The notes beneath the pieces are model-generated. The model searched no databases and had not been told where the DNA came from. It saw only the letters and a list, made by a program, of their open reading frames with translations. The translations under genes were made by a program, and so were the position numbers. Shown piece by piece: positions 8,449-17,281 of a DNA stretch of 64,000 nt (position 1 is its first letter; every line of letters begins with the position of its first letter). Source of the stretch: DATJPD01 sp035506575 (GTDB lineage: Bacteria > Pseudomonadota > Alphaproteobacteria > CACIAM-22H2); assembly GCA_035506575.1 (NCBI GenBank), contig DATJPD010000036.1, forward strand, positions 1 through 64,000, given 5' to 3'.

Positions 8449-9672
8449 ATGGCCAAGATCTCTCCCAACCGCATGCGCGCCATCGATTATTGGCTCGGCG
8501 TGCCGCTGTGTTTCCTGCTGACGGTCCTGACCGCTCCGTTCCGCCGCCGGCCGGGCACGCGCCCGGCGCCCCGCCGCGTCCTCTTCATCGAGCTGTCGGA
8601 GATGGGAAGCACGATCCTCGCCGACCCGGCGATGCGCCTCGCGGCAAAGCTCTGGGGTGCCGAGCTCCACTTCCTCATCTTCGCCGGCAATGCAGCATCG
8701 CTGTCCTTATTGCAGACCGTGCCCAAGGACAACGTCTTCACGATCCGCGAGGAGTCGCTGGCCACGGTCGGCACCGACACGGTCCGCTTCCTGGCCTGGG
8801 CGCGGCAGCGCCGTATCGACACGGTGTTCGATTTCGAGCTGTTCTCGCGCTACACGGCGCTCCTGACCGCTCTCTCGGGGGCCGCCAACCGCGTCGGCTT
8901 CTACCGCTTCCACAGCGAGGGCCTCTACCGTGGCGAGCTGCTCACCCACCGGGTCGCGTTCAATCCGCATCAGCACATCGCCAAGAACTTCATCGCCTTG
9001 GTGCAGGCCGCGGCGAGCCCGGTCGAGGAGGTGCCCTACACGAAGACGCAGATCGGCGATGACGCGATCGCCCTCACGCGCGTGCGCGTCGCCGACGACG
9101 CAACGGCTGCGATGCGGAGGCGGGTGGCCGAGCTCGCCCCGGCGTTCGATCCGAACGCGCACCGGCTGGTCCTCATCAATCCCAATGCCAGCGACCTGCT
9201 GCCGCAGCGCCGGTGGCCGCCGGCGCATTTCGCCAAGGCGATGCGTACGATCCTCGACCGCTGGCCCGATGTCGTGATCCTGATCACGGGGGCGCCGGGC
9301 GATGCGCTGCTCGCCGGCAAGCTCAAGGCGGCGGTCGACGATCCGCGGGTGGTCGACTTCACCGGGCGCACGGCGCTCGCCGAGCTGCCGGCGCTCTACG
9401 CCATCTCATCGCTCATGGTGACCAACGATTCGGGCCCCGGGCATTTCGCGGCCATCACGGAGCTTCCGACCATCGTGCTGTTCGGCCCCGAGACGCCGCG
9501 CCTGTACGCACCACTCGGCAACGCGCGGGCACTCACCGCCAATCTCGCCTGCTCGCCCTGCGTGTCGGCGGCGAACCACCGTCGCACCGCCTGCAACGAT
9601 CCGAAATGCATGGCCGCAATCTCGCCCGAACAAGTCTTGGGCGAGGTCACGGCGATTCTCGACCGCCGGTAA
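8449..9672 (+). CDS. glycosyltransferase family 9 (heptosyltransferase-like)
   Basis: A 407-residue GT-B protein related to ADP-heptose:LPS heptosyltransferases. After an amphipathic N-terminal segment (about 12-28, possible membrane association) comes RRVLFIELSEMGSTILADPA, the family's N-domain start. The C-domain has LVLINPNASDLLPQRRWPP and the nucleotide-sugar signature VTNDSGPGHFAAITELPTIVLFGPE. CSPC and CNDPKCM near the C-terminus resemble the Cys cluster seen in several GT9 proteins. It would act on the cytoplasmic face in LPS or glycolipid assembly. No other LPS genes are nearby. Confidence 0.8.
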   Translation: MAKISPNRMRAIDYWLGVPLCFLLTVLTAPFRRRPGTRPAPRRVLFIELSEMGSTILADPAMRLAAKLWGAELHFLIFAGNAASLSLLQTVPKDNVFTIREESLATVGTDTVRFLAWARQRRIDTVFDFELFSRYTALLTALSGAANRVGFYRFHSEGLYRGELLTHRVAFNPHQHIAKNFIALVQAAASPVEEVPYTKTQIGDDAIALTRVRVADDATAAMRRRVAELAPAFDPNAHRLVLINPNASDLLPQRRWPPAHFAKAMRTILDRWPDVVILITGAPGDALLAGKLKAAVDDPRVVDFTGRTALAELPALYAISSLMVTNDSGPGHFAAITELPTIVLFGPETPRLYAPLGNARALTANLACSPCVSAANHRRTACNDPKCMAAISPEQVLGEVTAILDRR

Positions 9673-9687
9673 ACCATGAGGAAAGCG

Positions 9688-10563
9688 ATGACCGATACGC
9701 CTTACACGCCGCCGAAGGTCTGGGTCTGGGACAAGCCCGATGGCGGGCGGTACGTCAACACGAACCGGCCGATCGCCGGGCCGACCCATGAGAAGGAGCT
9801 GCCGGTCGGCCGCCACCCGCTGCAGCTTTACTCGCTCGCGACCCCCAACGGCGTGAAGGTCACCATCATGCTGGAGGAGCTCCTGGCGCTCGGCCACAAG
9901 GGTGCGGAATACGACGCGTGGCCGATCAGGATCGGCGAAGGCGAGCAGTTCGGCAGCGGCTTCGTCGCCATCAATCCGAATTCCAAGATTCCGGCGTTGC
10001 TCGACCGCTCCGAGCCGAAGCCGCTCCGTGTCTTCGAATCGGGCTCGATCCTCGTCTATCTCGCCGAAAAGTTCGGCGCCTTCCTGCCGACCGGGCGCGC
10101 CGCCCGCACGGAATGCCTGTCGTGGCTGTTCTGGCAGATGGGCAGCACGCCCTATGTCGGCGGCGGCTTCGGCCATTTCTACGCCTACGCGCAGACCAAG
10201 ATCGAATATGCCATCCACCGCTTCGCCATGGAGACCAAGCGCCAGCTCGATGTGCTCGACCGGCGCCTGGCGGAGAGCGAATATGTCGCCGGCGACAAAT
10301 ATACGATCGCCGATATCGCGATCTGGCCGTGGTATGGCGGCCTTGCCCAGTACAACCAATATGGCGGCAGCGAATTCCTGTCGGTGCAGGACTACAAGAA
10401 TCTGCAGCGCTGGACGACGCAGATCGGCCAACGCCCGGCCGTGAAGCGCGGCCGCAAGGTCAATCGCCTGAGCGGCGATCCCGCGGATCAATTGCACGAA
10501 CGGCACGACGCCAGCGACTTCGACACCAAGACGCAGGACAAGCTGACCGCCGCCAAGAGCTGA
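9688..10563 (+). CDS. yghU: YghU-type glutathione transferase / disulfide-bond reductase
   Basis: A 291-residue GST-fold protein of the nu class. The N-terminal extension YTPPKVWVWDKPDGGRYVN, then PTHEKELPVGRHPLQLYSLATPNG (in parts: PTHEKELPVG, LQLYSLATPNG), matches YghU closely. NPNSKIPALLD and FESGSILVYLAEKFG are the glutathione-binding motifs. Enterobacterial YghU reduces 2-hydroxyethyl disulfide and organic peroxides with glutathione. I use the second ATG (9688) because AGGA lies five bases before it and family members begin MTD. An upstream ATG at 9676 would add four residues. Confidence 0.88.
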   Translation: MTDTPYTPPKVWVWDKPDGGRYVNTNRPIAGPTHEKELPVGRHPLQLYSLATPNGVKVTIMLEELLALGHKGAEYDAWPIRIGEGEQFGSGFVAINPNSKIPALLDRSEPKPLRVFESGSILVYLAEKFGAFLPTGRAARTECLSWLFWQMGSTPYVGGGFGHFYAYAQTKIEYAIHRFAMETKRQLDVLDRRLAESEYVAGDKYTIADIAIWPWYGGLAQYNQYGGSEFLSVQDYKNLQRWTTQIGQRPAVKRGRKVNRLSGDPADQLHERHDASDFDTKTQDKLTAAKS

Positions 10564-10576
10564 AGCCTCACAGGCC

Positions 10577-10604
10577 GGGTCCGCCGCGCCGCCGCGGCGG
10601 ACCC
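10577..10604. terminator. strong GC hairpin, probable bidirectional terminator
   Basis: A perfect 12-bp stem GGGTCCGCCGCG / CGCGGCGGACCC with a 4-base loop, between the convergent yghU-like gene (ends 10563) and the exported haem protein gene (ends 10629). A T-rich tail GTGTCTTGTCT follows on the plus strand; it is not a clean U-tract. Confidence 0.6.
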
Positions 10605-10628
10605 GCCCCCGTGTCTTGTCTCAGCCGA

Positions 10629-12767
10629 TCAGTCCGCGATCGGGTTGGGGCGCACCTGGATGTGGACCGCGAGCGGCCTCGCCCCCTTGCCGAGCTCGTT
10701 CAGCCACGGCGTGCGGTCGCCGCTGGCACTCCACAGGCCGCGGCCCTTCCAGCCGGCGTTCGGATCGTCGATGCGCGCGTCCAGGCCCTTGGCGTAGAAG
10801 CCCATCGGGTAGGGGATGCGCATCAGGATCATCTTGCCGTCCTTGAGGGCCACGAACCCGTCTTCCAGGTTGGCGGTGGAGATCGGCACGTCCTTGCCGA
10901 GCCCGACTGCGTCATGCTGGTCGACCCAGGTGTAGTAGCTCGCCTCCGCACTCGAGTTCGGGAACGCGTCGAACCCGGGGCCCGGGTATTTGTACATCGC
11001 GAAGCCCTCGGGGCAGTGGTCGCCCGTGGCCTTCGGCCCGTTGAGCGGCGCTTTGCACTTGCTGCGGTCGAAGCTGATCAGGCTGCCGTTCGACGCCGAG
11101 CCCCACACCACGCCGTTGGAGTCGATGTCGCCGCCGCGCACGCCGATCGCCTCTTTCGGCAGCTCGAAGAACTCGCTCAGCTTGGTCTTGGGATCGAAGC
11201 GCAGGAAGCCCGGCCGGCCGCCGAACGTGCCGGACGTGTACCAGATCGAGCCGTCCTTCGGATTGGGCATCACGGCATACGGCCCGGAGCCGGTGTTGAT
11301 CCGCATGTCCTTGCCCGCCTCCGGCTTGCCGGGCTCGGTGAACTCGTCGAGCTTGCCATTGCCGTTGAGGTCGAGCACGAACGGCGCCCAGCCCACGGCC
11401 TTCTGCGCATCGTGGGTCTCGTCCCAGACCTTGGTGTCGATCCAGCCCGCCACCTGCCCGGTGCCCGACGTCCACAAGGTGTTGTCGGCATCGAACCCGA
11501 ACTCAGGATGATGGGTGGTGAAGCAGGTCTCGATGTTCGAGTACTGCATGGTCTTGGTGTCGAGCACCGCGATCTGGCGTTCGGATTTGTCGAGCGGGAA
11601 CACCTTGGCGTAGGGATTGTCGGAGCCCTTCTTGCACCACGCCGGATTGTCCATGCCGCGGTTGGTCGCCGTGAGCCACAGGCGGCCCTGCCCGTCGAAC
11701 ATCGAGTTGTGGTTGTTGGCCTTGGTGTCCCACAGCGCACGATCCCCCCAATAGGCCGAGGGCTGCAGCGGCGTCATCGCACCGGCATGTCCCGGCCCGA
11801 GCGCCACCGGTGCCTCAGGCGGCGTCGGCAGCTTGAAGAACGACACTTCGTTCGTCTTCGGATCGAGGATCGGGATGTTGTCGGTCGAATATTCGGTCGA
11901 GCCGTAGAGCTTGCCGCCCGCGTTGACCGTCGGGTTGCGCTTGTCCGATGAGATCAGGTCATGCAGGTATTTGTCGGGGGTCGACCATTCCCACGCCGTG
12001 ATCACGATGTTGCGCTCGACCCCGGTGGGCCGCGACGGCTTGTGCTTAGGCAGCTCGCCCTTGCCGACGCGGTCGGTCCAGTCGCCGAGATATTTGTAGG
12101 GCACGCCGCCGAGCTCGCCCGCGAGGCGGTTGGTCATCAGGTCGCCGGCCTGCCCCGACTGGGTGCGGCGCTGCCACGCCTCGGCCCCCGATTCGAAGTG
12201 GCCGAACTGCGCCGGGATGGTGCGCGTCGATTCCTGGCCGAGCTGATGGCAGCCCACGCAGTCGGTGTTGTTCATCCGCTGCCGCCACTTCGCGAGCGAG
12301 ACGCCTTCCGGCAGCTCGGAGGCGGGCGGGATCTTCATCATGGTGAACCAGTAGAGCGCCGGATAGTAATGCGCGGCCTCGGCCGCGTTCGGCGCCGGCA
12401 CCGCCGCGAGGTTCAGGATCTGCCCGGGCTTGGCGCGCATCTTGGCCGAATCGACGAGGCCATAGCCGCGCACCCAGACGTGATAGTTCGCCTCCGGCAG
12501 GTCGGGGATGAGATAGCGGCCCTGGTCGTCGGTGACCACGATCTTGATGTAGCGCGTCGGAAGATCGGTGGTCTCGGCGATCACCCATACGCCGGCTTCG
12601 GGGCCTTTCGGCCCGCTCACCACGCCGCCGATATCGTCGGCATCGATGGCCGGCGCCTTCGCAGGCTGGGCCTGGGCCGGCTGCGGCGAGGCCGCCAGCA
12701 TGGCGCCGGACAAGACGGCAAGGCCGATGGCAGCCACGGTCGAAAACAAAGCTTGGCGGATGGTCAT
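10629..12767 (-). CDS. exported mono-haem c protein with CarboxypepD_reg-like and beta-propeller-like regions
   Basis: A 712-residue exported protein. A signal peptide (residues 1-35, ending AQAQP) precedes a carboxypeptidase-regulatory-like beta domain (about 45-120; GVVSGPKGPEAGVWVIAE, DDQGRYLIPDLPEANYHVWV). One haem c site, CVGCH, lies at 170-174. The C-terminal two thirds have repeats such as GRLWLTATNRGMDNP, DNTLWTSGTG, DGSIWYTSGTFGG and NGVVWGSASNG, typical of a virginiamycin B lyase/SMP-30-like beta-propeller. It is probably a periplasmic redox or dehydrogenase-like protein. CGGGAGGACACCA precedes the ATG. The exact role is unknown. Confidence 0.75.
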   Translation of the reverse strand: MTIRQALFSTVAAIGLAVLSGAMLAASPQPAQAQPAKAPAIDADDIGGVVSGPKGPEAGVWVIAETTDLPTRYIKIVVTDDQGRYLIPDLPEANYHVWVRGYGLVDSAKMRAKPGQILNLAAVPAPNAAEAAHYYPALYWFTMMKIPPASELPEGVSLAKWRQRMNNTDCVGCHQLGQESTRTIPAQFGHFESGAEAWQRRTQSGQAGDLMTNRLAGELGGVPYKYLGDWTDRVGKGELPKHKPSRPTGVERNIVITAWEWSTPDKYLHDLISSDKRNPTVNAGGKLYGSTEYSTDNIPILDPKTNEVSFFKLPTPPEAPVALGPGHAGAMTPLQPSAYWGDRALWDTKANNHNSMFDGQGRLWLTATNRGMDNPAWCKKGSDNPYAKVFPLDKSERQIAVLDTKTMQYSNIETCFTTHHPEFGFDADNTLWTSGTGQVAGWIDTKVWDETHDAQKAVGWAPFVLDLNGNGKLDEFTEPGKPEAGKDMRINTGSGPYAVMPNPKDGSIWYTSGTFGGRPGFLRFDPKTKLSEFFELPKEAIGVRGGDIDSNGVVWGSASNGSLISFDRSKCKAPLNGPKATGDHCPEGFAMYKYPGPGFDAFPNSSAEASYYTWVDQHDAVGLGKDVPISTANLEDGFVALKDGKMILMRIPYPMGFYAKGLDARIDDPNAGWKGRGLWSASGDRTPWLNELGKGARPLAVHIQVRPNPIAD

Positions 12768-12850
12768 TGGTGTCCTCCCGAAAGCGGGCTTGGCGCCCTT
12801 ATCTCCATAGTCGTAGCAAAAAAGTCCAACGGTGGGTACAGGCCGGAGCG

Positions 12851-12884
12851 AAAAAAGAGGGCCTCGCCGCCTGGCGTCAAGCCC
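12851..12884 (-). terminator. intrinsic terminator of the N-ATPase operon
   Basis: Read on the minus strand, 55 bases after the atpG stop, a hairpin (outer GGGC/GCCC at 12881-12884 and 12859-12862; inner CGCC/GGCG) is followed by TCTTTTTT (12851-12858). This hairpin-plus-U-tract form is a good Rho-independent terminator. It would separate the ATPase operon from the haem protein gene at 12767. Confidence 0.65.
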
Positions 12885-12938
12885 ATAGCGGCTCGCCGGA
12901 GCGCTTCGCAGCTAAGATTTGGAGGAAACGGCACCGCC

Positions 12939-13778
12939 TCAATTGGTGGTCTGGGCTTCGGCGCCCGTGGCAAGGTCGAGCAGCTCTGACGTGATCTCGC
13001 TCTGGCGCGCCTGGCGAGCGCTTTGCCGCAGCTCGTCCAGCTTCTTGCCGACATTGTCATGCGCCGCATCCATGGTGGAAAACCGGGCCGCATTCTCGGT
13101 CGCGATCGACTCAATCGCGGCTTCGGTCAGCAACGCAAACACGTATTCGGAAATCAGGGTCTCGACGAGCACCGCCGGTTTCAGATTGTGCAGGGGAGCT
13201 TGGGCGGCCTGCGCCAGCTTGGGATCGGCGGGCAATACCTGCCGCCGTTCGATCCTTGGCGCGCCCGTGTGGTGTGCGGCGGCATAGATCGTCTCGATCC
13301 GGTCGATCTCTCCGCGCGCAATACGCCGGTAGAGCTCGGCCGAGAGACGACGGATCGTGTCGATCGTCGCGGGGGTGCGTGTCGGCGCCGGCGAGGTCCA
13401 GCTCGGCGAGAGACCGCGCTCAAGCGCCTGGGCGGCGCCCCGGCTTCCGACGATGAGCAGGACATCACGCGGCGTGAGGCTTTGACAGGCCGTATCGATC
13501 AGGCGCTCATTAAAGCCGCCGACGAAGCCGTGCTCGGCCAGGAACAACACGATGGCCCGCCGCGCCCGCCCTGGGTTGCCGCGGGGTGGCTCCGCTCGCG
13601 CCAGTAGAAGCGCCTCGCCGATCGCCGCCGCCATGACATCTGCGTAGCTTCGCACGCCGGGCAATGCGCGTTGGGCTTCCTGCCGGCGCATGCCGGCGAG
13701 AGATCGCATGGCGCCGACGACGTCGAGCAGCTCCGCCATGCTCCCGATATGAGCCTCGATCTCGGCAAGACGCGTCAC
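12939..13778 (-). CDS. atpG: N-ATPase gamma subunit
   Basis: The last gene of the operon, 279 residues. Gamma is the rotating shaft of F1-type ATPases. The N-terminal helix MTRLAEIEAHIGSMAELLDVV with SLAGMR, and the C-terminal helix with ATENAARFSTMDAAHDNVG, are the paired coiled-coil ends of gamma. IVLFLAEHGFVGGFNERLI corresponds to the Rossmann-like middle domain. The ATG overlaps the atpA stop (ATGA), so the two are translationally coupled. N-type gamma subunits are divergent, as here. Confidence 0.9.
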   Translation of the reverse strand: MTRLAEIEAHIGSMAELLDVVGAMRSLAGMRRQEAQRALPGVRSYADVMAAAIGEALLLARAEPPRGNPGRARRAIVLFLAEHGFVGGFNERLIDTACQSLTPRDVLLIVGSRGAAQALERGLSPSWTSPAPTRTPATIDTIRRLSAELYRRIARGEIDRIETIYAAAHHTGAPRIERRQVLPADPKLAQAAQAPLHNLKPAVLVETLISEYVFALLTEAAIESIATENAARFSTMDAAHDNVGKKLDELRQSARQARQSEITSELLDLATGAEAQTTN

Positions 13779-15328
13779 GGGCGGCGCTCCGGTGGTCCGC
13801 CTTCCGACCCGACGACCGAATTCGCCAGCGCCCGGAGACTCTCCTTGAGTCGCGCGCGCAGATCTATCGATAGCGCTTTCGCGACGTCGCTCAACGCCGC
13901 CACGTCAGGGCAGTGCTCGACCAGCCAGCCGTGGAGGCGCTCACGAAATACCTCTATTCGATCCAGCGGGAGCGGATCGAGGATCCCTTCGCCGACCGCA
14001 AACAGGAGCGCCACCTGCTCGCCCAGGCTGAGCGGCGCGAACTGAGGCTGGGCGAGCACGGCTCGGATGCGGCGGCCATGCTCGATGGTCTTCCGTGTCC
14101 GCTCATCGACCATGGTGCCGAACCGCGTGAAGACCTCCAGCTCGAGAAACTGCGCGTATTCGAGCCGCAGGCTTTCGGCGACGGCTTTCAGCGCTGGAGC
14201 CTGGGTCTTGCCGCCCACCCGGGATACGCTGCGGCCGACGTCCACCGCCGGCTTCTGGTCTTCGTAGAACAGGCGCGGGTCCAAGTAGATCTGGCCGTCT
14301 GTGATCGAGATCAGATTGGTCGGGATATAAGCGCTGATGTTTCCGGCTTGCGTCTCGGCGACGGCTAGTGCCGTCAACGAGCCGCCGCCCCGCTCCGGCG
14401 AGAGCTTGGCCGCGCGCTCCAACAGTCGCGAATGGATGTAGAAGATGTCGCCTGGATAGGCTTCGCGTCCCGGCGGCCGGCGCAGCAACAAAGAAAGTTG
14501 ACGGTAAGCGGCAGCGTGCTTGCTCAAGTCGTCGATGACGAGCAAAACATCTCGTCCCTTCGCCATGAAGTATTCCGCCATGGTGCAGGCGGCATAAGGC
14601 ACGATCCATTGCAGGCCGGGCGCCGCGTTCGCCTCGCCGATGACGAAGAGGCACCGGTCCAGCGCGCCATAGCGCCGGATCGCCTCGATGACTTGCGCCA
14701 CGGATGAGGCCTTTTGGCCGACCGCGGCGTAGACGCAGATGACGTCGCTTGAACGCTGGTTGATCATTGCGTCGACGGCGACGGCGGTCTTGCCGGTGCC
14801 CCGGTCGCCGATGATGAGCTCGCGCTGGCCGCGACCCAGCGGGATCATGGCGTCGACGACCATCAAACCCGTCGCCAGGGGTCGCGTGATAAGCGCGCGA
14901 TCGACGATCGCCGGCGCCGGCTGCTCGACCGGTGCCGACGTTTCGCTCACCGGCGGTTTGCCGCCGTCCAGGGGCGACCCAAGACCGTCCACGACCCGGC
15001 CGAGAAGCGCGTCGCCGACTGGAACGCGCGCCACCTCGCCGGTGCCGCGCACGACGCTTCCCGCCGAGATCTGCGCGGCATCGCCGAGAATCACGCAGCC
15101 GATCGCATCTTCGCGCAGGTCAACGGCAAGCCCCTGCACCCCGCCCTCGAACGTCAGCAGCTCATCCAGCCTTGTGTCAGGCAGGCCCGTGACCGTGGCG
15201 ACGCCATCTCCCGCCTGGATGACCCTACCGATGTGCTCCAGCTGCGGCTCGAGGGGCAGCGCGCGTATGCGGCCCCGGCTGCGGGTAGACCATTGCCGCA
15301 GATCTTCAGCGAGCGTCGTCATCGGCAT
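13775..15328 (-). CDS. atpA: N-ATPase alpha subunit
   Basis: 517 residues, the non-catalytic nucleotide-binding subunit. Walker A is GDRGTGKTAVAVDAM and Walker B lies in DVLLVIDDLSKHA. VGRSVSRVGGKTQAPALK contains the arginine that reaches into the catalytic site. The gene overlaps the end of atpF by 23 bases. A second ATG at 15322 sits at better spacing from GAGG and may be the real start. Gene order and sequence mark the alternative N-type rather than the housekeeping enzyme. Confidence 0.93.
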   Translation of the reverse strand: MPMTTLAEDLRQWSTRSRGRIRALPLEPQLEHIGRVIQAGDGVATVTGLPDTRLDELLTFEGGVQGLAVDLREDAIGCVILGDAAQISAGSVVRGTGEVARVPVGDALLGRVVDGLGSPLDGGKPPVSETSAPVEQPAPAIVDRALITRPLATGLMVVDAMIPLGRGQRELIIGDRGTGKTAVAVDAMINQRSSDVICVYAAVGQKASSVAQVIEAIRRYGALDRCLFVIGEANAAPGLQWIVPYAACTMAEYFMAKGRDVLLVIDDLSKHAAAYRQLSLLLRRPPGREAYPGDIFYIHSRLLERAAKLSPERGGGSLTALAVAETQAGNISAYIPTNLISITDGQIYLDPRLFYEDQKPAVDVGRSVSRVGGKTQAPALKAVAESLRLEYAQFLELEVFTRFGTMVDERTRKTIEHGRRIRAVLAQPQFAPLSLGEQVALLFAVGEGILDPLPLDRIEVFRERLHGWLVEHCPDVAALSDVAKALSIDLRARLKESLRALANSVVGSEGGPPERRP

Positions 15329-16061
15329 TGACCTCTGCTCGCATGTCAGCCAAGGCGCTTTGCCAAGAAAAACGCAGGACCGTGGTCGGGAAATGGAGCT
15401 CGGCGCCGGCGACGAGCGCCGGGTCTATGTCGAACGTCGCCTCGACACCGTCGCCCAGCGCTCGCCGAAGACGTGAACACCATTCGGTCTTCGTGGGATC
15501 CGGCAGGTTTGTGGCCGTGACCACCCGAAGACCGCCCCCCGACGCCGATCCGTCCCTGAGCTCGCCGCGCTCCGCAGGGCTCAGGCCAGCCAGGTGTCGC
15601 TCGATATGTTCGAGCCAGGCTTCGGCGCGCAGCTCGGTCGGCACCTCGGAAAGAAGGCGCTGGGCGATTTCGACGCCGAGATCGAGCGCGGCATTGCGCG
15701 TCTCTGCCCGGGCCTGGACGCGCTCGTCGGCGATTGTCTGGCGTGCCGCTTCAATCAGCGTGGCCGCCTCTTGCCGGGCTTTGGCGCGCCGGTCTTCGGC
15801 GAACCGCTCCGCCTGCGCTGCGGCCTCCTTCAAGGCCTGCTCGCGTTCTTTGGCCAGGCCGGCCCGCTCGGCCTCGATACGCTGGAGCTCCGCCCTGGCC
15901 TTGGTTTCGGCTGCCGTGGCGCCGGCGTACTGCTTGTCCACATCGGCGCGCCGCTCGTCGATCAGCCGCAACACCGGCTTGTAGAGGAATCTGTGCAGGA
16001 GCCAAGCGAGGACGGCGAAATTGACCGTCTGCAGTACCAGTGTGGACCAGTCGAACGTCAT
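15306..16061 (-). CDS. atpF: N-ATPase b subunit with delta-like C-terminal part
   Basis: A 251-residue stator subunit. One N-terminal membrane helix (about 8-26, TLVLQTVNFAVLAWLLHRFL) leads into a long Ala/Glu/Arg-rich coiled coil (about 35-140). The C-terminal 100 residues (GGLRVVTATNLPDPTKTEW to LRFSWQSALADMRAEV) resemble the end of F-ATPase delta. N-type operons lack a separate delta gene and this long b subunit is thought to do both jobs. The start is one base after the atpE stop. Confidence 0.88.
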   Translation of the reverse strand: MTFDWSTLVLQTVNFAVLAWLLHRFLYKPVLRLIDERRADVDKQYAGATAAETKARAELQRIEAERAGLAKEREQALKEAAAQAERFAEDRRAKARQEAATLIEAARQTIADERVQARAETRNAALDLGVEIAQRLLSEVPTELRAEAWLEHIERHLAGLSPAERGELRDGSASGGGLRVVTATNLPDPTKTEWCSRLRRALGDGVEATFDIDPALVAGAELHFPTTVLRFSWQSALADMRAEVNADDDAR

Positions 16062-16062
16062 T

Positions 16063-16308
16063 TCAGCCGGCAGCGTATGGATTGGCAAAGAGGAGAAGAA
16101 GCGCCACCACCAGGCAGTAGATCGCCATGGTCTCGATCATGGCGAGGCCGACGAAGAGGGTGCGCGAGATCGTGCCGCCGGCCTCCGGCTGCCGGGCGAT
16201 GGCATCCATGGCAGCGGCGATCGATCGGCCCTCGGCGAGAGCCGGACCGATCGAGCCGATCGACACGGCCACGGCCGCGGCGATGATGCTGATGACCTTG
16301 ATATCCAT
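16063..16308 (-). CDS. atpE: N-ATPase c subunit (rotor ring)
   Basis: 81 residues forming a two-helix hairpin. The first helix has GSIGPALAEGRSIAAAMDAI, the loop is ARQPEA, and the second helix carries the ion-binding Glu59 in GLAMIETMAIYCLV. Glu26 takes the place of the Gln that ligates Na+ in Ilyobacter c subunits. Thr60 and Tyr64 occupy other ligand positions. Two carboxylates per site are typical of N-type rings. Ion choice cannot be decided from sequence, since an N-type ring from Burkholderia was reported to be proton-specific. GGAGG precedes the ATG. Confidence 0.92.
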   Translation of the reverse strand: MDIKVISIIAAAVAVSIGSIGPALAEGRSIAAAMDAIARQPEAGGTISRTLFVGLAMIETMAIYCLVVALLLLFANPYAAG

Positions 16309-16325
16309 GGGACCTCCTGGTTTCT

Positions 16326-16997
16326 CTAGCCTCGTTCGCCGGAGCCGACGGCGGCGCCGATGAAGACGGTGGCGAGCACGGTGAAGATGTAGGCTTGCAC
16401 GAGCCCGACCAGCACCTCGAGCACCATCAGCGGGATGGGCACGAACAGACCGGCGAGGGCGACCACGAGCGCGATGATGAACTCACCGCTCATGACATTG
16501 CCGAAGAGGCGGACCATGAGCGAGAAGGTGCGGGTGATTTCGGAGATCACGTTGAGCGGCAGCATGACGAGCTTCGGCTTGGCGAAGCTGGCCAGGTAGC
16601 CCACTACGCCGTGGGCGCGCACGCCGAAATAATGCACGGACGCGAAGACGATGAGCGCCAGCGCCGCCGGCGTTTCGATCTTGCTGGTCGGCGCTTCGAC
16701 GCCCGGAAGGACGCCTGACAGGTTCGCGACCACCAGGAAAATGAACAACGTGCCGAGCACCGGCAGGAATGGCCGCGCGTCCTTGCGAATTACCTCGCCG
16801 ATCTGCTGCATCAGACCGGCCACGATCAGCTCGACGGCGGCTTGGCGCCGGGTCGGTTGCAAGGCCAGGCGACGTGTCGCCAGCCGGGACCCGACGGCGA
16901 GGACCAGCATGATGACCCAGGTGGTAACGACCGGGCGCGTGATGGCGACCGGGCCGATATGGAACAGGACAAGGCTCGACAGGGGTGAGGGATGCAT
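16326..16997 (-). CDS. atpB: N-ATPase a subunit
   Basis: A 223-residue polytopic stator subunit that carries ions past the c ring. The essential Arg lies in SLMVRLFGNVMSGEFIIALV. PFLPVLGTLFIFLVVANLSG and QAYIFTVLATVFIGAAV are other family segments. I use the ATG at 16997, which overlaps the atpR stop by one base (TGATG). Longer upstream reading only mirrors atpR and atpQ. Confidence 0.92.
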   Translation of the reverse strand: MHPSPLSSLVLFHIGPVAITRPVVTTWVIMLVLAVGSRLATRRLALQPTRRQAAVELIVAGLMQQIGEVIRKDARPFLPVLGTLFIFLVVANLSGVLPGVEAPTSKIETPAALALIVFASVHYFGVRAHGVVGYLASFAKPKLVMLPLNVISEITRTFSLMVRLFGNVMSGEFIIALVVALAGLFVPIPLMVLEVLVGLVQAYIFTVLATVFIGAAVGSGERG

Positions 16998-17281
16998 CAG
17001 GCGATCCTGCGGCCGAGCCCGAGCGCGATCAGCCGCGCGGTGAGGACTCCGGCGAATGCGGCAAGAAGGTCCGGCGCGCCGAAGCGGACGGCCACGCCGA
17101 GCAGCGTCACCGCACCGGCGATCCGGCCCAGGGTGAGCGCCACCGGAGCAATCCAGGGCGATCCGCCGACCAGGAGGGCGACCGTTCGCCACAGGGCGGC
17201 GAAATAAGCGAGTCCGAGGACGAAGCCGGCGGCCGCAAAGGCGGCGATTGAGGCGTTGGCGGGGGACAGGAAGGATGTCAT
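16997..17281 (-). CDS. atpR: N-ATPase accessory membrane protein AtpR
   Basis: 94 residues with three hydrophobic segments (about 10-30, 37-60, 65-85) and little else, including TLGRIAGAVTLLGVAVRFG. Position between atpQ and atpB and the three-helix layout identify AtpR, which occurs only in N-type operons and is thought to help assemble the c ring. The ATG overlaps the atpQ stop (ATGA). Confidence 0.85.
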   Translation of the reverse strand: MTSFLSPANASIAAFAAAGFVLGLAYFAALWRTVALLVGGSPWIAPVALTLGRIAGAVTLLGVAVRFGAPDLLAAFAGVLTARLIALGLGRRIA

